Below, in pieces: positions 1 through 10,185 of a DNA stretch of 64,000 nt (the first letter of the stretch is position 1; each line of letters opens with the position of its first letter). A program made the position numbers and the translations under genes. Source of the DNA: Rebecca billardiae RCC1528 (taxonomy: Eukaryota; Haptophyta); the NCBI GenBank assembly GCA_965240325.2, contig OZ251245.1, forward strand, positions 744,001 through 808,000, written 5' to 3'. The notes under the pieces were generated by a model. That model saw only the letters and a program-made list of their open reading frames with translations. It was not told the origin of the DNA and did not search any database.

Positions 1-2
1 CT

Positions 3-341
3 GGCGATTTGTATGGCGGCAACCTGTACGGTCGCTCGGCGCAGCGGCGCGAGTCGCTGCAGGCGCTCGCGGCGGCCGCGGCGGCTGCGCGGTGGGGCGA
101 GGGAAATGCCGGCAGGGAGGTGATCTGCCACGCCGTGTGCAAGGGCAAGTACCAGCCCTTCGATCGCGCCGGCAACCAGATGTATGGCTGCTTCCGGCAC
201 AGCGCGATTCGCAAGCGACGAATTGACCGGGCCGGGATGCGCGAGGGTTGGGAGAGCTTCGACCAGTGGGCTGCCGGCGCGGCAGGCTCCTCGCCGAAAG
301 CCCCTGAGCGCACCACAGCCGAGTGCGCGGCGGGTCCTTAG
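3..341 (+). CDS. 3' end of an unrecognised protein-coding gene (partial)
   Basis: The frame is open from the window edge to a TAG at 339-341, about 112 residues. Codon choice is GC-biased at third positions (CTG, GCG, CTC, GAG), like the real genes here. The translation has an alanine-rich helix, a Cys/His-containing stretch (ICHAVCKGKYQPFDRAGNQM) and a low-complexity tail. I do not recognise a family. The start, and probably most of the gene, lies upstream. It could be a chance open frame in GC-rich DNA, so confidence is low. Confidence 0.35.
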   Translation, partial: GDLYGGNLYGRSAQRRESLQALAAAAAAARWGEGNAGREVICHAVCKGKYQPFDRAGNQMYGCFRHSAIRKRRIDRAGMREGWESFDQWAAGAAGSSPKAPERTTAECAAGP

Positions 342-695
342 TCGGCCCGAGCCGGCGGCACGCGGCCGGGCTCGCACACGGCGGCACAGCTACAGACATA
401 CGTGCGCGTCCACGTGGCGGCTCCGCATGACCTGAGATTGCATGAAACGGCGCCCAAACGCGCGCACAGGGGCGGCACCTCACCACGAGACCGGCTCCTG
501 TCGCGCGTGGTCGATGCTCTCAGCGACGACTGACTCTGACGCACCGTGACGTGATAGCTTGATATCCGCGCCGATCCAATTCCAGAGTTCTGAGTTATTA
601 TTGGGCATACATACCCGGCTGCGGAGCCGCCTTGACGCAAGGGCCTTGCTTGACGGTCCGGTTCGGCTTGTCTCGCCGTCTCTCGTTCGGGCGGC
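342..695. other. Intergenic, no gene seen
   Basis: This gap lies between the partial gene and the DASS transporter. It holds no convincing open frame or repeat. It presumably contains the promoter of the downstream transporter, but no motif can be named. Confidence 0.5.
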
Positions 696-2555
696 ATGAT
701 GGCGCCTCCGGCGCCCGTCCGTCCCTTCACGCTGTCCTCGCGCCGCCGTCTACGCCCGAGAGCGTTCATCTCGCACCATCGCGTCGTGCTCTCTGTGCTC
801 GCCTGGCTGCTCGTGTGGCTGCCACTGCTCTGGCTGCGGCTGCCTGCGCAGGCGGCGCGCATGCTCTACGTCACGGCGGTGATGGCCTCGCTCTGGATCC
901 AGCAGCCCGTCCCGCTGGCCGTGACCGCGTTCGTGCCGTTCGTCGCGCTGCCTGTGCTCGGCATCAGCCCCGCGCCGCGCGTGGCTGGCGCGTACATGAC
1001 GGACTCTGGGATGTTCTACCTCGGCGGGCTGATGCTCGCGGCCGCGATCGAGCGCTGCGGCTTGCACCGTCGGCTGGCGCTGCAGGTGCTCGTGAGCTCG
1101 GCGGGCAGCCCGGACACGCTCCTGCTCGGCTTCATGGCGACCACGTTCGCGCTCTCCGCCTTCATGTCGAACACCGCCACGACGGCGCTGCAGCTGCCTC
1201 TCGCGAAGGACGTGCTTCGCCTGATCGGGGACGCGTCGCCGTCGGCCCGCGACGCTGAGCCTGAGGTCGACGCCTTCGCCCGCTCGCTCCTGCTCGCCAT
1301 CGCGTACTCGGCAACGCTCGGCGGCACGACCATGCTCACGGGTACCGGTGCCAACCTCGCGTTCGTCGGCCAGTTCCGCGCGCTCTTTCCGGACGCGCCG
1401 CCGCCGTCGTTTGCGCTCTGGTCGTCGTTCGCGCTGCCTATCTCCGCCACCCTGCTGCTCCTCGCGTGGGCGCTGTTCTCCGCACTGCAGCGGCTGCGCG
1501 CGCGGCGGGGTCGCGCGCACGCGCTGCGGGTCGACGACGCGCCTCTGCGCGCCGAGCTGCGCGAGCTCGGCCCGATCTCCCGCGACGAGCTGGCCGTGGC
1601 GGCCGTGCTCGCGTGCACGCTCGCTCTGTGGTTCACCCGCCACCCGGTCCTTCTCCCCGGCTGGGACATTCTCTTTGAGCCCGAGTGCGTGGCCGACTCC
1701 ACCGTGACAATCGGAGCGCTGCTTGTCCTCTTCGTGGTGCCGGCGAGCGAGCGCGGCGCGCGCGGCGCCGGCGCCGGCGCGGATGGCGGCGCGCCGAGCG
1801 CGCCCGGCGCGGCGGCGGCCGGCCGAGCCCGGCAGACTGCGGCGCCTGGCGGCGGGCAGTGGGCAGCCGAACAGCCGCCACCAGTCGCCGCGCACCGCTC
1901 GCTGCCGCAGCCGGGCAGGCGCCTGCTCGACTGGCCCGCGGCGAGCGCCATCTCATGGGAGCTGGTGCTGCTCCTGGGCGCCGGCTATGCGCTCGCCAAC
2001 GGCTTTGTGGACTCGGGGCTCTCCACTGCGCTGGCGTGCTCGCTGCTGGGCGACTTGGGGCTCGAGTCGGCGCCGCTGCTCGGCCTCGTGCTGCTGTTCG
2101 CTGGCCTGGCGACGCTGTGCACCGAGCTGTGCACGAACACGGTGGTCGCGACGATCATGCTCCCGATCGTCGCCACCGTCGCGCAGACGGTGCAGCTCGA
2201 CCCGCGCCTGCTGATGATGCCGACGACGCTCGCGTGCTCCCTGGCCTTCATGCTGCCCGTCGCCACGGGGCCGAACACGCTCGTCTTCTCGACGGGTCAC
2301 CTACGCGTGCGAGACATGCTCGGGCCGGGCGCGGTGCTCAACGTCGCCGGCACGCTGGCCATCGCCGGCGCCACGCTCACCTACGGCACGGCCCTCCTTG
2401 GCGGCACCACCGAGCCGCATGGCGCGAGCCAGCTGCCGCCGTGGGTGGCCGCGCATCGTCACCCCGCCGGCGCAGGACGGTCAAATAATGACGCGGGGCC
2501 TGGTGGCGGCAGTCTCAGCAATCATCCGCATGCCTGTGCCAGACTCTACTTGTAA
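696..2555 (+). CDS. DASS/SLC13-family anion (dicarboxylate/sulfate) transporter
   Basis: A 619-residue multipass protein of the divalent-anion:Na+ symporter family, which moves di/tricarboxylates, sulfate or phosphate across the plasma membrane or an organelle membrane. The two inverted-repeat signature motifs are visible. The first is SNT at residues 158-160 (SNTATTALQLPLAK), which forms the first Na+/substrate site. The second is TNT at 480-482 (TELCTNTVVATIMLPI), where the usual Ser is Thr. The family tail motif MLPVATGPNTLVFSTG follows, with Pro replaced by Gly after the Thr. About 11-12 hydrophobic segments fit the usual fold. A Gly/Ala/Arg-rich loop near residues 350-405 precedes a conserved LLDWxxA...WELVLLLGAGYALANGF block. 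ATG 696 and ATG 699 are both possible starts. No intron is needed. The last ~45 residues are polar and not conserved in the family. Substrate cannot be assigned from sequence. Confidence 0.88.
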   Translation: MMAPPAPVRPFTLSSRRRLRPRAFISHHRVVLSVLAWLLVWLPLLWLRLPAQAARMLYVTAVMASLWIQQPVPLAVTAFVPFVALPVLGISPAPRVAGAYMTDSGMFYLGGLMLAAAIERCGLHRRLALQVLVSSAGSPDTLLLGFMATTFALSAFMSNTATTALQLPLAKDVLRLIGDASPSARDAEPEVDAFARSLLLAIAYSATLGGTTMLTGTGANLAFVGQFRALFPDAPPPSFALWSSFALPISATLLLLAWALFSALQRLRARRGRAHALRVDDAPLRAELRELGPISRDELAVAAVLACTLALWFTRHPVLLPGWDILFEPECVADSTVTIGALLVLFVVPASERGARGAGAGADGGAPSAPGAAAAGRARQTAAPGGGQWAAEQPPPVAAHRSLPQPGRRLLDWPAASAISWELVLLLGAGYALANGFVDSGLSTALACSLLGDLGLESAPLLGLVLLFAGLATLCTELCTNTVVATIMLPIVATVAQTVQLDPRLLMMPTTLACSLAFMLPVATGPNTLVFSTGHLRVRDMLGPGAVLNVAGTLAIAGATLTYGTALLGGTTEPHGASQLPPWVAAHRHPAGAGRSNNDAGPGGGSLSNHPHACARLYL

Positions 2556-4725
2556 CGACCAGGACTCGGGAGGCGTAGCTTTACTGGTAGCTCACCGCCG
2601 GGCGGCATATAATCTCGGCGCCAGTAGCTTTAGCTTACCAGCAGTAGACCTGTACGGTTGACGCGCGCGGCCCCGACACAGGTCTACACAGTGACTCGAC
2701 ACGGTCATCCGATACGGATTACGGTCATCCGAGATGACTGATGCTGCAGCCTGCATGTGTCCAGTTTATTACTATATATAAGCAGAGACGCACGAATACT
2801 GACAGCCTCAGGCAGGCAGTACAGTTTACTAAGAATAAGAGACGCACACAGCTCAGGCAGGCGAGATTGACGCCCGCCAACTGTCACCGCCCAGTGAAGC
2901 CGTCACCGATGGTAGCGCCGCCGGGAAAATTCGTTCAGCCGTATAAGACCCGCGTCGTCCTACCTGTGTCGTTACAGGCAGGGTGGTGGTTGGTTGGGGG
3001 CTGGCCAGGGTAGCGCGGGCTGGAGGCTTCGCCTTCGGCCGCCAGTCTGATCACCCGGAGCCCGTTATAAAGGGGAATGGCGGGCCGTAGGTCCGCCCCT
3101 TGTAGTTGTAGTGCCCGGGAAAAGATAAGAAAAAGAAAAAGAAAAATAAATCGCCTCGCAAAGAAAAGAAAATCGCCTCTCTCACTACCGGGCGCCCTCG
3201 CAGCTCCCACTGGGGACGCTCGGCCGAAAAAGATATGCGCCATGGCGCGGAGCGCATGGGCGGCGCGCGCCAAATCCAACGCCAAGGAGGACATTGTGAG
3301 AGGACTCCCGAACGGTGTTTTCGCCCGATTCGCGTTTGCTGCCCTCGTCGTCTCGCGTGCAGGTCGAACGGGGGCCAAAGTCGACGCGTTTGGAGGTACG
3401 CTCGGCGCGTCGACACGATCGTGCGACCTGGGGCGGTCCTCGCCCGACTTGCACGTTGAGCGCTCGCACGAGCCATAGTATTAAGCGCTGCGCACGACAA
3501 CCACCTCGCGCGATCCACCGTCGCGCGTCGGGCTCGGTGCGGAAAGGCCCTCATCACGAGGTGTCTCGCGGGCGGGAAGCGCCATCGCACGCGACGCACG
3601 ATTTGGCGCGGCCTTCTGAACACCATAACCGGAATCCACACACCGGACTGTCGTGTGCCCCGGTTGGCAAGGTCGGGCGCATGCAAATCCGTTTGCTTCG
3701 ATCGGCGGTGTTCCAGAGCGAGCGATCATCTTTCGCGCTCGCGAGCTCGCGGCCAAAGATCGCTCGGCGCTCCAGGGCCCACGTCCGGCCTGCATGGCGT
3801 CGACGGTGCCACCAATGCGACGGAGGGGCAGCGCAAAGCGGCGTACGACGCGCACCGCACGCACCTCCCGGGTTTGCAGCCGTGGAAGGAACCGCGACCG
3901 CGTCTTGGCGAGTCGGCGGCCCTCGTCGCAGCGCGCTATAACCGATCCCAGACGCGCATCCGCAACTAGAGATGAATGACGCCGAGCGTGCAACATCGTC
4001 GCCCCATCCTCCACCATCGACCATGGCACGTGCGCTTCGGGACGAGGCCGACGTCGTGAAGCCAGTGGCACATGCCGTCATGCGCGGCTGCGCTTCCTGT
4101 GCCTGCTCGAGCAGCTCGTGCCCACCCTCGATCGCGAGTGGCACACGCTCACGCACTGGCACTGCGCGCGCGCGTCAGCACCACCGACAGCTCCTGATAC
4201 CGCCGAACGTGCGCGTGCCGCACGGACCTGTCGCGCGGAGCGGCGAGCGCCGACGAGCGCTTGGACCTGAACGCGCTGTTGCGCAACGTGGCGGCCGTGC
4301 ACGATGCACGCGCAATCACACTGTCAATGAGCTCTCACCAGAGTCATCTGTCGCGTTATTATTCGTCAGTGAGGTAGCTCACCATCATCTGTATAGTGTA
4401 TGTAGTCGCGTTATTTTCGTCCGGCGATCCTGCCCGTCAAACCGCTAAAAGAGTAAAAGACGCGAACCCGCTGGGGAAATATTGATATTGCGACAGCACT
4501 GGCACGGCCCGCCAACCCCCCCGCCCGCCAGGGCAAATAGAATGAGTAGGCAGTAACTATAGCGGCGGTACTACTAGTACGTACTACTGCTACTAGTACC
4601 GGTACGACAACGGCCGGGCGGCGGCAAGTACTGGCCTGCAGGAGTGCTGCAGCCGGACCGTCGGCCCGACAGCGCATTTCGTTTGCGGTGGACGACGACT
4701 CGACGACGAGTCACGACGACGACCG
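2556..4725. other. Gene-poor region with dispersed repeat and possible gene remnants
   Basis: No intact gene is supported. The region contains a dispersed repeat (2821-2942), an A-rich tract (about 3119-3175) and short coding-like stretches. One is near 4089-4300, where one frame reads LRFLCLLEQLVPTLDREWHT and another, further on, reads LDLNALLRNVAAVHDARA before stops. The frame change suggests a decayed gene fragment, but the family is unknown. Other open frames here overlap on both strands and look like chance products of GC-rich DNA. Confidence 0.45.
2821..2942 (+). repeat. Dispersed repeat family R1, copy 1
   Basis: It starts with acagtttactaagaataaga and continues through agacgcacacagctcaggca to the gttcagccgt end. 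A diverged long copy lies at 6746-6873. A 5' fragment nearly identical over its length lies at 32931-32977. A short reverse-complement copy lies at 43506-43538, between the two retrotransposons. No terminal inverted repeats or coding capacity are seen, so its class is unknown. Confidence 0.8.
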
Positions 4726-6087
4726 ATGCCCGAGCGGCGCGCGGCCGGGCGGCGCGCTGCCGGCATGTCGCTAGCTTGGCTCGTCGCCTGTGCGCCTGCG
4801 CTCATCCGCGACAGCCAAGGCATCGGCCCGACCGAAAGCACGCGCAGCGCCGACGCCACACAGACGCACGCCGCGCCGCCAGCGCTGAACACGACAGCGG
4901 TGGTGACTGGCGCTGAAGTCGCCGCGCTGCGACGGTGCAGCACGCGTGGCTACGACCACCCGTACCTGACGTGCATCATGCCGCGCTCGTCGACGATCAC
5001 GCGCATGTACCGCTTCCTCGGCATCCACGGCCTCCCCCAGGGCCAGCCGGATCCGCGCGGCAGGCCGCCGGCGTTCTTCTTGACGCAGGGCTTCGACTCG
5101 CCCGCGTGTTCCTTCCGCTCGGAGAAGGGGCTGCGGAGCGTCAGGGCGTGCGAGTTTGCAGGCGCGCCCTTCGGCGGGCAGGGGGAGATCGCCCTGCTCG
5201 TCTCGCACCCCTGGGGCGACGTCTTCCAGCACTTCCTCGAGGAGGCGCTGCCGCGCGCTCTCGGCGCGTACAGTCTGCTGCGCGAGGCCGTGCAGGGCGA
5301 GGGCCCGGACCGGGTGCGGCTTTACATCACGCCGGCGACGAGCATGGGCACACGTTGGCAGCGGGAGGCGCTGCAGATGGCGGGGGTGCCTGCCGAGATG
5401 ATCAGCGCGTGGCCCGGGGAGCACGCCTCGGGGGGCTCCGCCCAGGACGGCCGCCAGGGCCGCTCGTTCGAGCAGCTCTGGGTGGTGGACCAGGAGCTTG
5501 CGGTTGCCAGCGTGTGGCGCGCCAACCGCCTGCAGCGGTATGCGTTCGGCGCCCTGCACGCCACCGCTCGGCGCATCTCTGCCGAGCACTTGGGCTCGTC
5601 GAGCACGCCGCGCCGCCTGGTCTACTTCAACCGCGACGATGCGCATGCCGGCAAGCAGCGGCAGATGGTCAACGAGCGCGCGGTCGTCGAGGCGCTCGGC
5701 GCGCTCGGCTTCGAGACGGAGCACAGCTTTGGGCGGTACTCGCTCGCGCAGCGCGCCGTGTTGCTCGGCGAGGCGCGGGTGGTCGTGCACATGTACGGCG
5801 CAGGCATCTGCAACATCCTCTTCGGGCCGTCCGCCCACACGCGCTGGCTGTTCCTGTGCTCGCCATCCTTCTGCCGCCTGCAAGACCACGCCAAGGTCAG
5901 CCTTGCCAGCATCGCGAGACTGAGGCACGCGCCGGAGGTCATGGAGGGCACGCTCCTCGACGCCGCGTCGCCAGACGGCGGCGTGGCGGGTGCCGCCTCC
6001 TCGGCCCTCAACGCAGGGGACAACCGCCCGTTCGTCGTGAACGTTTCACAGATGGTCAGCCGAATCCGGTTGATGCTGGCGGCATGA
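4726..6087 (+). CDS. GT61 (DUF563-type) glycosyltransferase
   Basis: A 453-residue protein. It has a basic N-terminus followed by a hydrophobic stretch (MSLAWLVACAPAL, residues 14-26), fitting a type II Golgi/ER signal anchor or a signal peptide starting at Met14. The catalytic region resembles glycosyltransferase family 61 (plant xylosyl/arabinosyltransferases, animal EOGT/POMGNT2). It has an HFLEEALPRAL motif near residue 169 and a VNERAVVEALGALGFE block. Then comes the family hallmark near residue 350, ARVVVHMYGAGICNILF, corresponding to the usual ARVVVGxHGAGLTNxLF with Tyr-Gly in place of His-Gly. Its likely role is adding a pentose or hexose to secreted or cell-surface glycans in the secretory pathway; donor and acceptor are unknown. 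The gene is intronless as read. Whether Met1 or Met14 (4765) is used is uncertain. Confidence 0.82.
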   Translation: MPERRAAGRRAAGMSLAWLVACAPALIRDSQGIGPTESTRSADATQTHAAPPALNTTAVVTGAEVAALRRCSTRGYDHPYLTCIMPRSSTITRMYRFLGIHGLPQGQPDPRGRPPAFFLTQGFDSPACSFRSEKGLRSVRACEFAGAPFGGQGEIALLVSHPWGDVFQHFLEEALPRALGAYSLLREAVQGEGPDRVRLYITPATSMGTRWQREALQMAGVPAEMISAWPGEHASGGSAQDGRQGRSFEQLWVVDQELAVASVWRANRLQRYAFGALHATARRISAEHLGSSSTPRRLVYFNRDDAHAGKQRQMVNERAVVEALGALGFETEHSFGRYSLAQRAVLLGEARVVVHMYGAGICNILFGPSAHTRWLFLCSPSFCRLQDHAKVSLASIARLRHAPEVMEGTLLDAASPDGGVAGAASSALNAGDNRPFVVNVSQMVSRIRLMLAA

Positions 6088-6139
6088 CGGCATCGGCATC
6101 AGGCATCAGCAGCGGCAGATGATGAGTAGTCGTCGTGAC

Positions 6140-6140
6140 G

Positions 6141-6182
<42 letters not shown>

Positions 6183-6190
6183 GATTATAT
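6140..6190. repeat. (AT)n microsatellite
   Basis: An almost uninterrupted run of alternating A and T about 50 bases long, just 3' of the GT61 gene. A second AT-rich, self-complementary tract lies near 6536-6600. Confidence 0.9.
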
Positions 6191-6745
6191 AATTATATGA
6201 TACGACGAAGACTATGTACCGTGTGATGCCATCAGCAGCGTATAGAAGGCGGTACGTACGTTCGATGACTAGAATTTATTATTAATATTAATAAACATTA
6301 TTATATTGATGGCCCGGTCATCACGTCAGCAGTGACGTCAGACGTGTGACCGCCGCCACTTCATGAATTAGTGCGTATAGGCCAGGAACTCGATCATCGC
6401 GCCGCTGATGACTGCGCGCACACAGTGTGATGAGTCTGATACGCGGTCCGGCCGCGGCGGCGGCGCGGCTGAAGACAGCGCGGCACGGCCGCCGCGGACG
6501 TAGCAGCAGGTCGTAGTACATACGCGCGCATGCATCACAATATAATATATTATATAATAATATAATATATACTATATATATATAGTATATAGTATAGGCG
6601 CGCCTACTACGTCGCAGCTGATTGGCAGCGCGCGAATTCCCGGCCCATCACGCTACTAGTCAAGGACAAGAGAGTAGCTAAGTCAAGAGTCCGGGACGAA
6701 TCCACTCCGGTCTGGAGGCGTGAAGCACGCGCGTACTACAGTGTA

Positions 6746-6873
6746 ACCAGAATAAGAGACGCACACAGCTCAGGCATCACTCATCAGGCGAGATCATTGA
6801 CGCCCGCCAACTGTCACCGCCCATGAAGCCGTCGCCGACGATGGTAGCGCCGTCGGAAAATGCGTTCAGCCGT
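6746..6873 (+). repeat. Dispersed repeat family R1, copy 2
   Basis: Starts at accagaataagagacgcaca and ends gttcagccgt. It is a diverged full-length copy of 2821-2942, differing by a small insertion after ctcaggca and several point changes. Confidence 0.78.
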
Positions 6874-7831
6874 CCGCCTGCGAGGCCTTATGGATGAGGG
6901 CTGCGGCCGCCTCGCGGCGCGCCAGCGCCCGAGTCGTCCTCGCCCCACCGTCGTCCACAAAACGTCGTCGTCCGAAGGCTCTCCGACTGCCGATGGGCGC
7001 CGATGCGACAGCACGCCGACAGGATGATGAGGACGATATGTAGTTAGTATGGAATGTGGAGCCCCACTGTCGGTTGGGGAAGGCCCCAGCTCCGAGCGGC
7101 TACCGGCCTGCAAATCTTCACCTGCTACCCCATGCTGACTGACGTACGTGGCCGGCCGCTGCATCCGAGCGCAGGCGCGCCGCCAACTCTCGCTGAGAGT
7201 CTCACGGGCACGGCGGATCACGCGCGCGAGCAATACTGAATACAGGACAGCAGTGATGAAAGCAGCAGTTCGTATGCTGCTGTAACAGTAGCGTCGCACT
7301 CTACTCTGCGCAGTCTATGTCGACGATGATATCTCGGATTTCCGGCGGCGGTCTCTCAGCACTACGACTGATATGATGGGGTGAGTGGGGGGTCCGCACG
7401 ACAGGCCGCCGTGCTAGTATCTAGTGCCTGTATGCGCGCTGCATAGTGCCGCCAACGGCAGTGCGCGCTGATGACGACTACTACGATCTATATATAAGTC
7501 GTCATCGCAGATATATTAACGACGTGGTATGCAACGGGCAGGCGTCAGAGTCAGCAAGCTGTAGCAGCAGATCGAGCAGCAGAGACAAACACCAGGATCA
7601 GCGCTCCTCGCCGTCGTCCCCCCCCTCATAGTCGCCCATCACTCCATCGCCGAGCGGAAGCTCGACGCACCGTGGGACATGCCGGTCTCAGCGGTGAGGC
7701 CGAGAGCGGCCGTGGTCGAAGACAGCGCAAGGCTGATCAGGATGGGCTGCCACGAGGGGCGGGGGAACGCGGTGCGGGCGTGCGCCATCCTAGTCGGCCA
7801 TTAGGCACTGTGTAGATATATATAATGATTA

Positions 7832-9788
7832 AACTTTTCTGAGGATAGCGCACCAGCAATTTCCCTTGACCGCCATCCGGGCCGAAGTGGCGCAAAATGG
7901 CGGTTGCCCCGTTTGGGCGCCCTTCCGCGCCTTCGAGCGGCTCGTGCGCGTCGGGAAGTGCGCCGAAGCGTATCCGGAGCATGCTCCATCGACGCGTCGC
8001 ACTGCCGGGCCCTCGCATGCGAGCCCATGCCGACGTCTGAGTGCGCCTCGCTGCGCACGGTACAGCTTGACGGTACACGGCACGATTCGGCCGCGAGCAG
8101 CCTCGTGCGCGCGACCGAGCCAGAGGTGGTCGTCGAGAGTAGCACGAGCGGCGGCACACAAGCGGGCCTGGTCGTTGCCGAATATCTGACGCACCAATCG
8201 ACCTCGCCCAGCGCCATCTGCTCGTTTGCGCACGTGTCGGAAAGAATGCGCAGCTGCCTGCAAACGCCGAGCGCGCAGATGAGGCGTGGGCGAGCGAAGG
8301 GGCGGCGAGGGCCGGCGCGTGCGCGCGCGTAAATTCGAGCCTCCCCATACGCATCGAAACACACCGCGCTCGCTCGTCGAGCTGCGCACGGGTATCGGTG
8401 CGCGCGCGCCAACGCGGCGCGCCGTGAACGCGCCCGGCGAATGCACACCTGCTCGCGCGCGCACGCGCACGTGATGGACCGAGGAGGCCGCGCGAGCATG
8501 CGCGATGTGTCTGGATGGAGCGTGTAGGAGGTGTAGGCTGCGCTCCGCACGCGCTCCGCCACCGTGCACCGCGCTGCCCCTCGTCCACGCGATCGCCGCC
8601 GAGCCCAGATTCAAACGCGCGCGAGCGCTCGAGCGCACCTCCGGGCAGCAGTCGCAGCTATCGTGACGAAGGCGTGGCGAGAGGCAGATGTGCATGGCAA
8701 GTATCGTCATGGTGGTGCCCATCACGCGCACACTCTCGCGCATGCTCGCTGCACCACCTCGTCGCGCCCACGTGCAGCGCGCGGGGCGCGCTTCGTGCCC
8801 GGAGCAGCTGCGGAGCGGCTGCCGCGCGCAGTGCGCGCGGCGAGTAGGGCTCAGCCAATGGTCCGAGGGCGAGCCGGCCGAGCGTCGTGCGTGACGCACA
8901 CGGACCTGGTGCAACGCCGCGTACCACTCGCAGCCACCATCGCGCCCGTACCAGCGAGCTGTGGCCGCCGCCGACACCCCAAAGCAGCCCAGCCGTCAGC
9001 GCGCGACAGCCGACGAGCGCGTGACGCGCGCGTGCACCACCGTGATGAGCACGGATGAGCGCGCGCGCCCGTGTCGTAGCTCAGGTGGGGTCCCCCGATC
9101 GCACGCACCACCGCGCTGCCACGCCTTCGACCATCTTGTGTCACCACGCGGGCACACGCCGGGCAGGCGGCGGGGCAGCCCGCTCGGCAAACGGTCAGCG
9201 CGCAGCGAGGATGGAGTCCGGCGAGGGGCGACCGGAGTGTCCGGCGCGACGGAGGTGGTCCACGCCGTGGTCGCCGACGCGTTCCTCACCACCTCCGAGG
9301 CCGTGGTGGCCGCCCGGGAGAAGGAATGCTCCCAGTCGCACCCTTTGCAGTGCTCCTTTGCGCGTGCACGCAACGGCGAGGAGCGGAAGCGTTAGAGGGC
9401 ACTTTTTGTGCAGTTCAGGCGTTCTTTCCCCAAAATGTAGAATGCGCGGAGAAGTGCCCTCTAACGATTTTCGTGTGCAGCCGTGCCGCGCGCGCGAGGA
9501 AGGCCACATGCGGCTCCTTGCACATCTGCTGCAGATCGGCTCGTGCTCGGCGAGCGCGGCGAGGAGGAAGGTGCGCGCTCGCGAGCTGGCGCACCTGGGA
9601 GTCCTCGCGGCCTCCGAGCAGAAAGAGCGCGTCGAGCGCAACGCCGCAGGTCGCACGGTCGCGATCTCGCGAGAGCGGTGGTGCGAGGGCGGGCCTCGCC
9701 ATCGCGCGTTTCTGCGTCCAAACGCGGCCTCCGTAAAATCCGGATGGCGGTCAAGGGATTTTGCTGGTGCGCTATCCTCAGAAAAGTT
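7832..9788. mobile_element. Nested 1.96-kb TA-flanked element with 49-bp terminal inverted repeats
   Basis: Left TIR 7832-7880 and right TIR 9740-9788 match at about 47 of 49 positions. Both start AACTTTTCTGAGGATAGCGC when read inward. TA dinucleotides flank both ends (7830-7831, 9789-9790), the Tc1/mariner-type signature. The interior has several overlapping open frames in GC-rich DNA. One stretch near 9229-9330 looks protein-like (TEVVHAVVADAFLTTSEAVV), but no transposase is recognised. This suggests a non-autonomous element, possibly carrying captured host sequence. Confidence 0.75.
9390..9466. repeat. Perfect 15-bp inverted repeat with 47-nt loop
   Basis: The arm cgttagagggcactt at 9390-9404 is exactly complementary to 9452-9466. 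The arms interrupt a coding-like frame inside the nested element, so this could be a tiny foldback insertion or an RNA hairpin. Confidence 0.7.
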
Positions 9789-10185
9789 TACACACTAGTT
9801 CTACGACCTCTACGACCACTTCTTCCTCCCTTCGTGCGCACGCGCTGGCCCTCGCAGAGCCAGTCGGACGCGGCGTGGGTGGCGGCACGAGCGCGGCCAG
9901 CGCGCTCGGCCTGCCTGCCTGCGAGCCTCCATGGATGCGTGCGCGTGGGGCCGGGTTCTGCCACCGTTCATTGCCAACAGCAACTGGGCACGGACCTGCG
10001 ACGAGGCATGCCGCCTTTCCCCACGCGCCCTTCAGGTTGTCCCGGCTCAGCCGGTCGCTTCGGCGGCCGACGGGCCCTCGGCCGGCTCCCCCTTCCCGGG
10101 GACTCGGTGGGGCACCGCCAGGAGTGTCTCGCGGCGGGCGGGCCGAGCGCGCGGGTCGCCAGCTGACCCCGCGACGTTCGATTCG

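Larger units (their letters stand above)
6088..7518. other. AT-repeat-rich, gene-poor region
   Basis: No supported gene. It contains (AT)n tracts at about 6140-6190 and 6536-6600, the second largely self-complementary, and the R1 repeat at 6746-6873. Local composition is far more AT-rich than the neighbouring genes. Confidence 0.6.
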
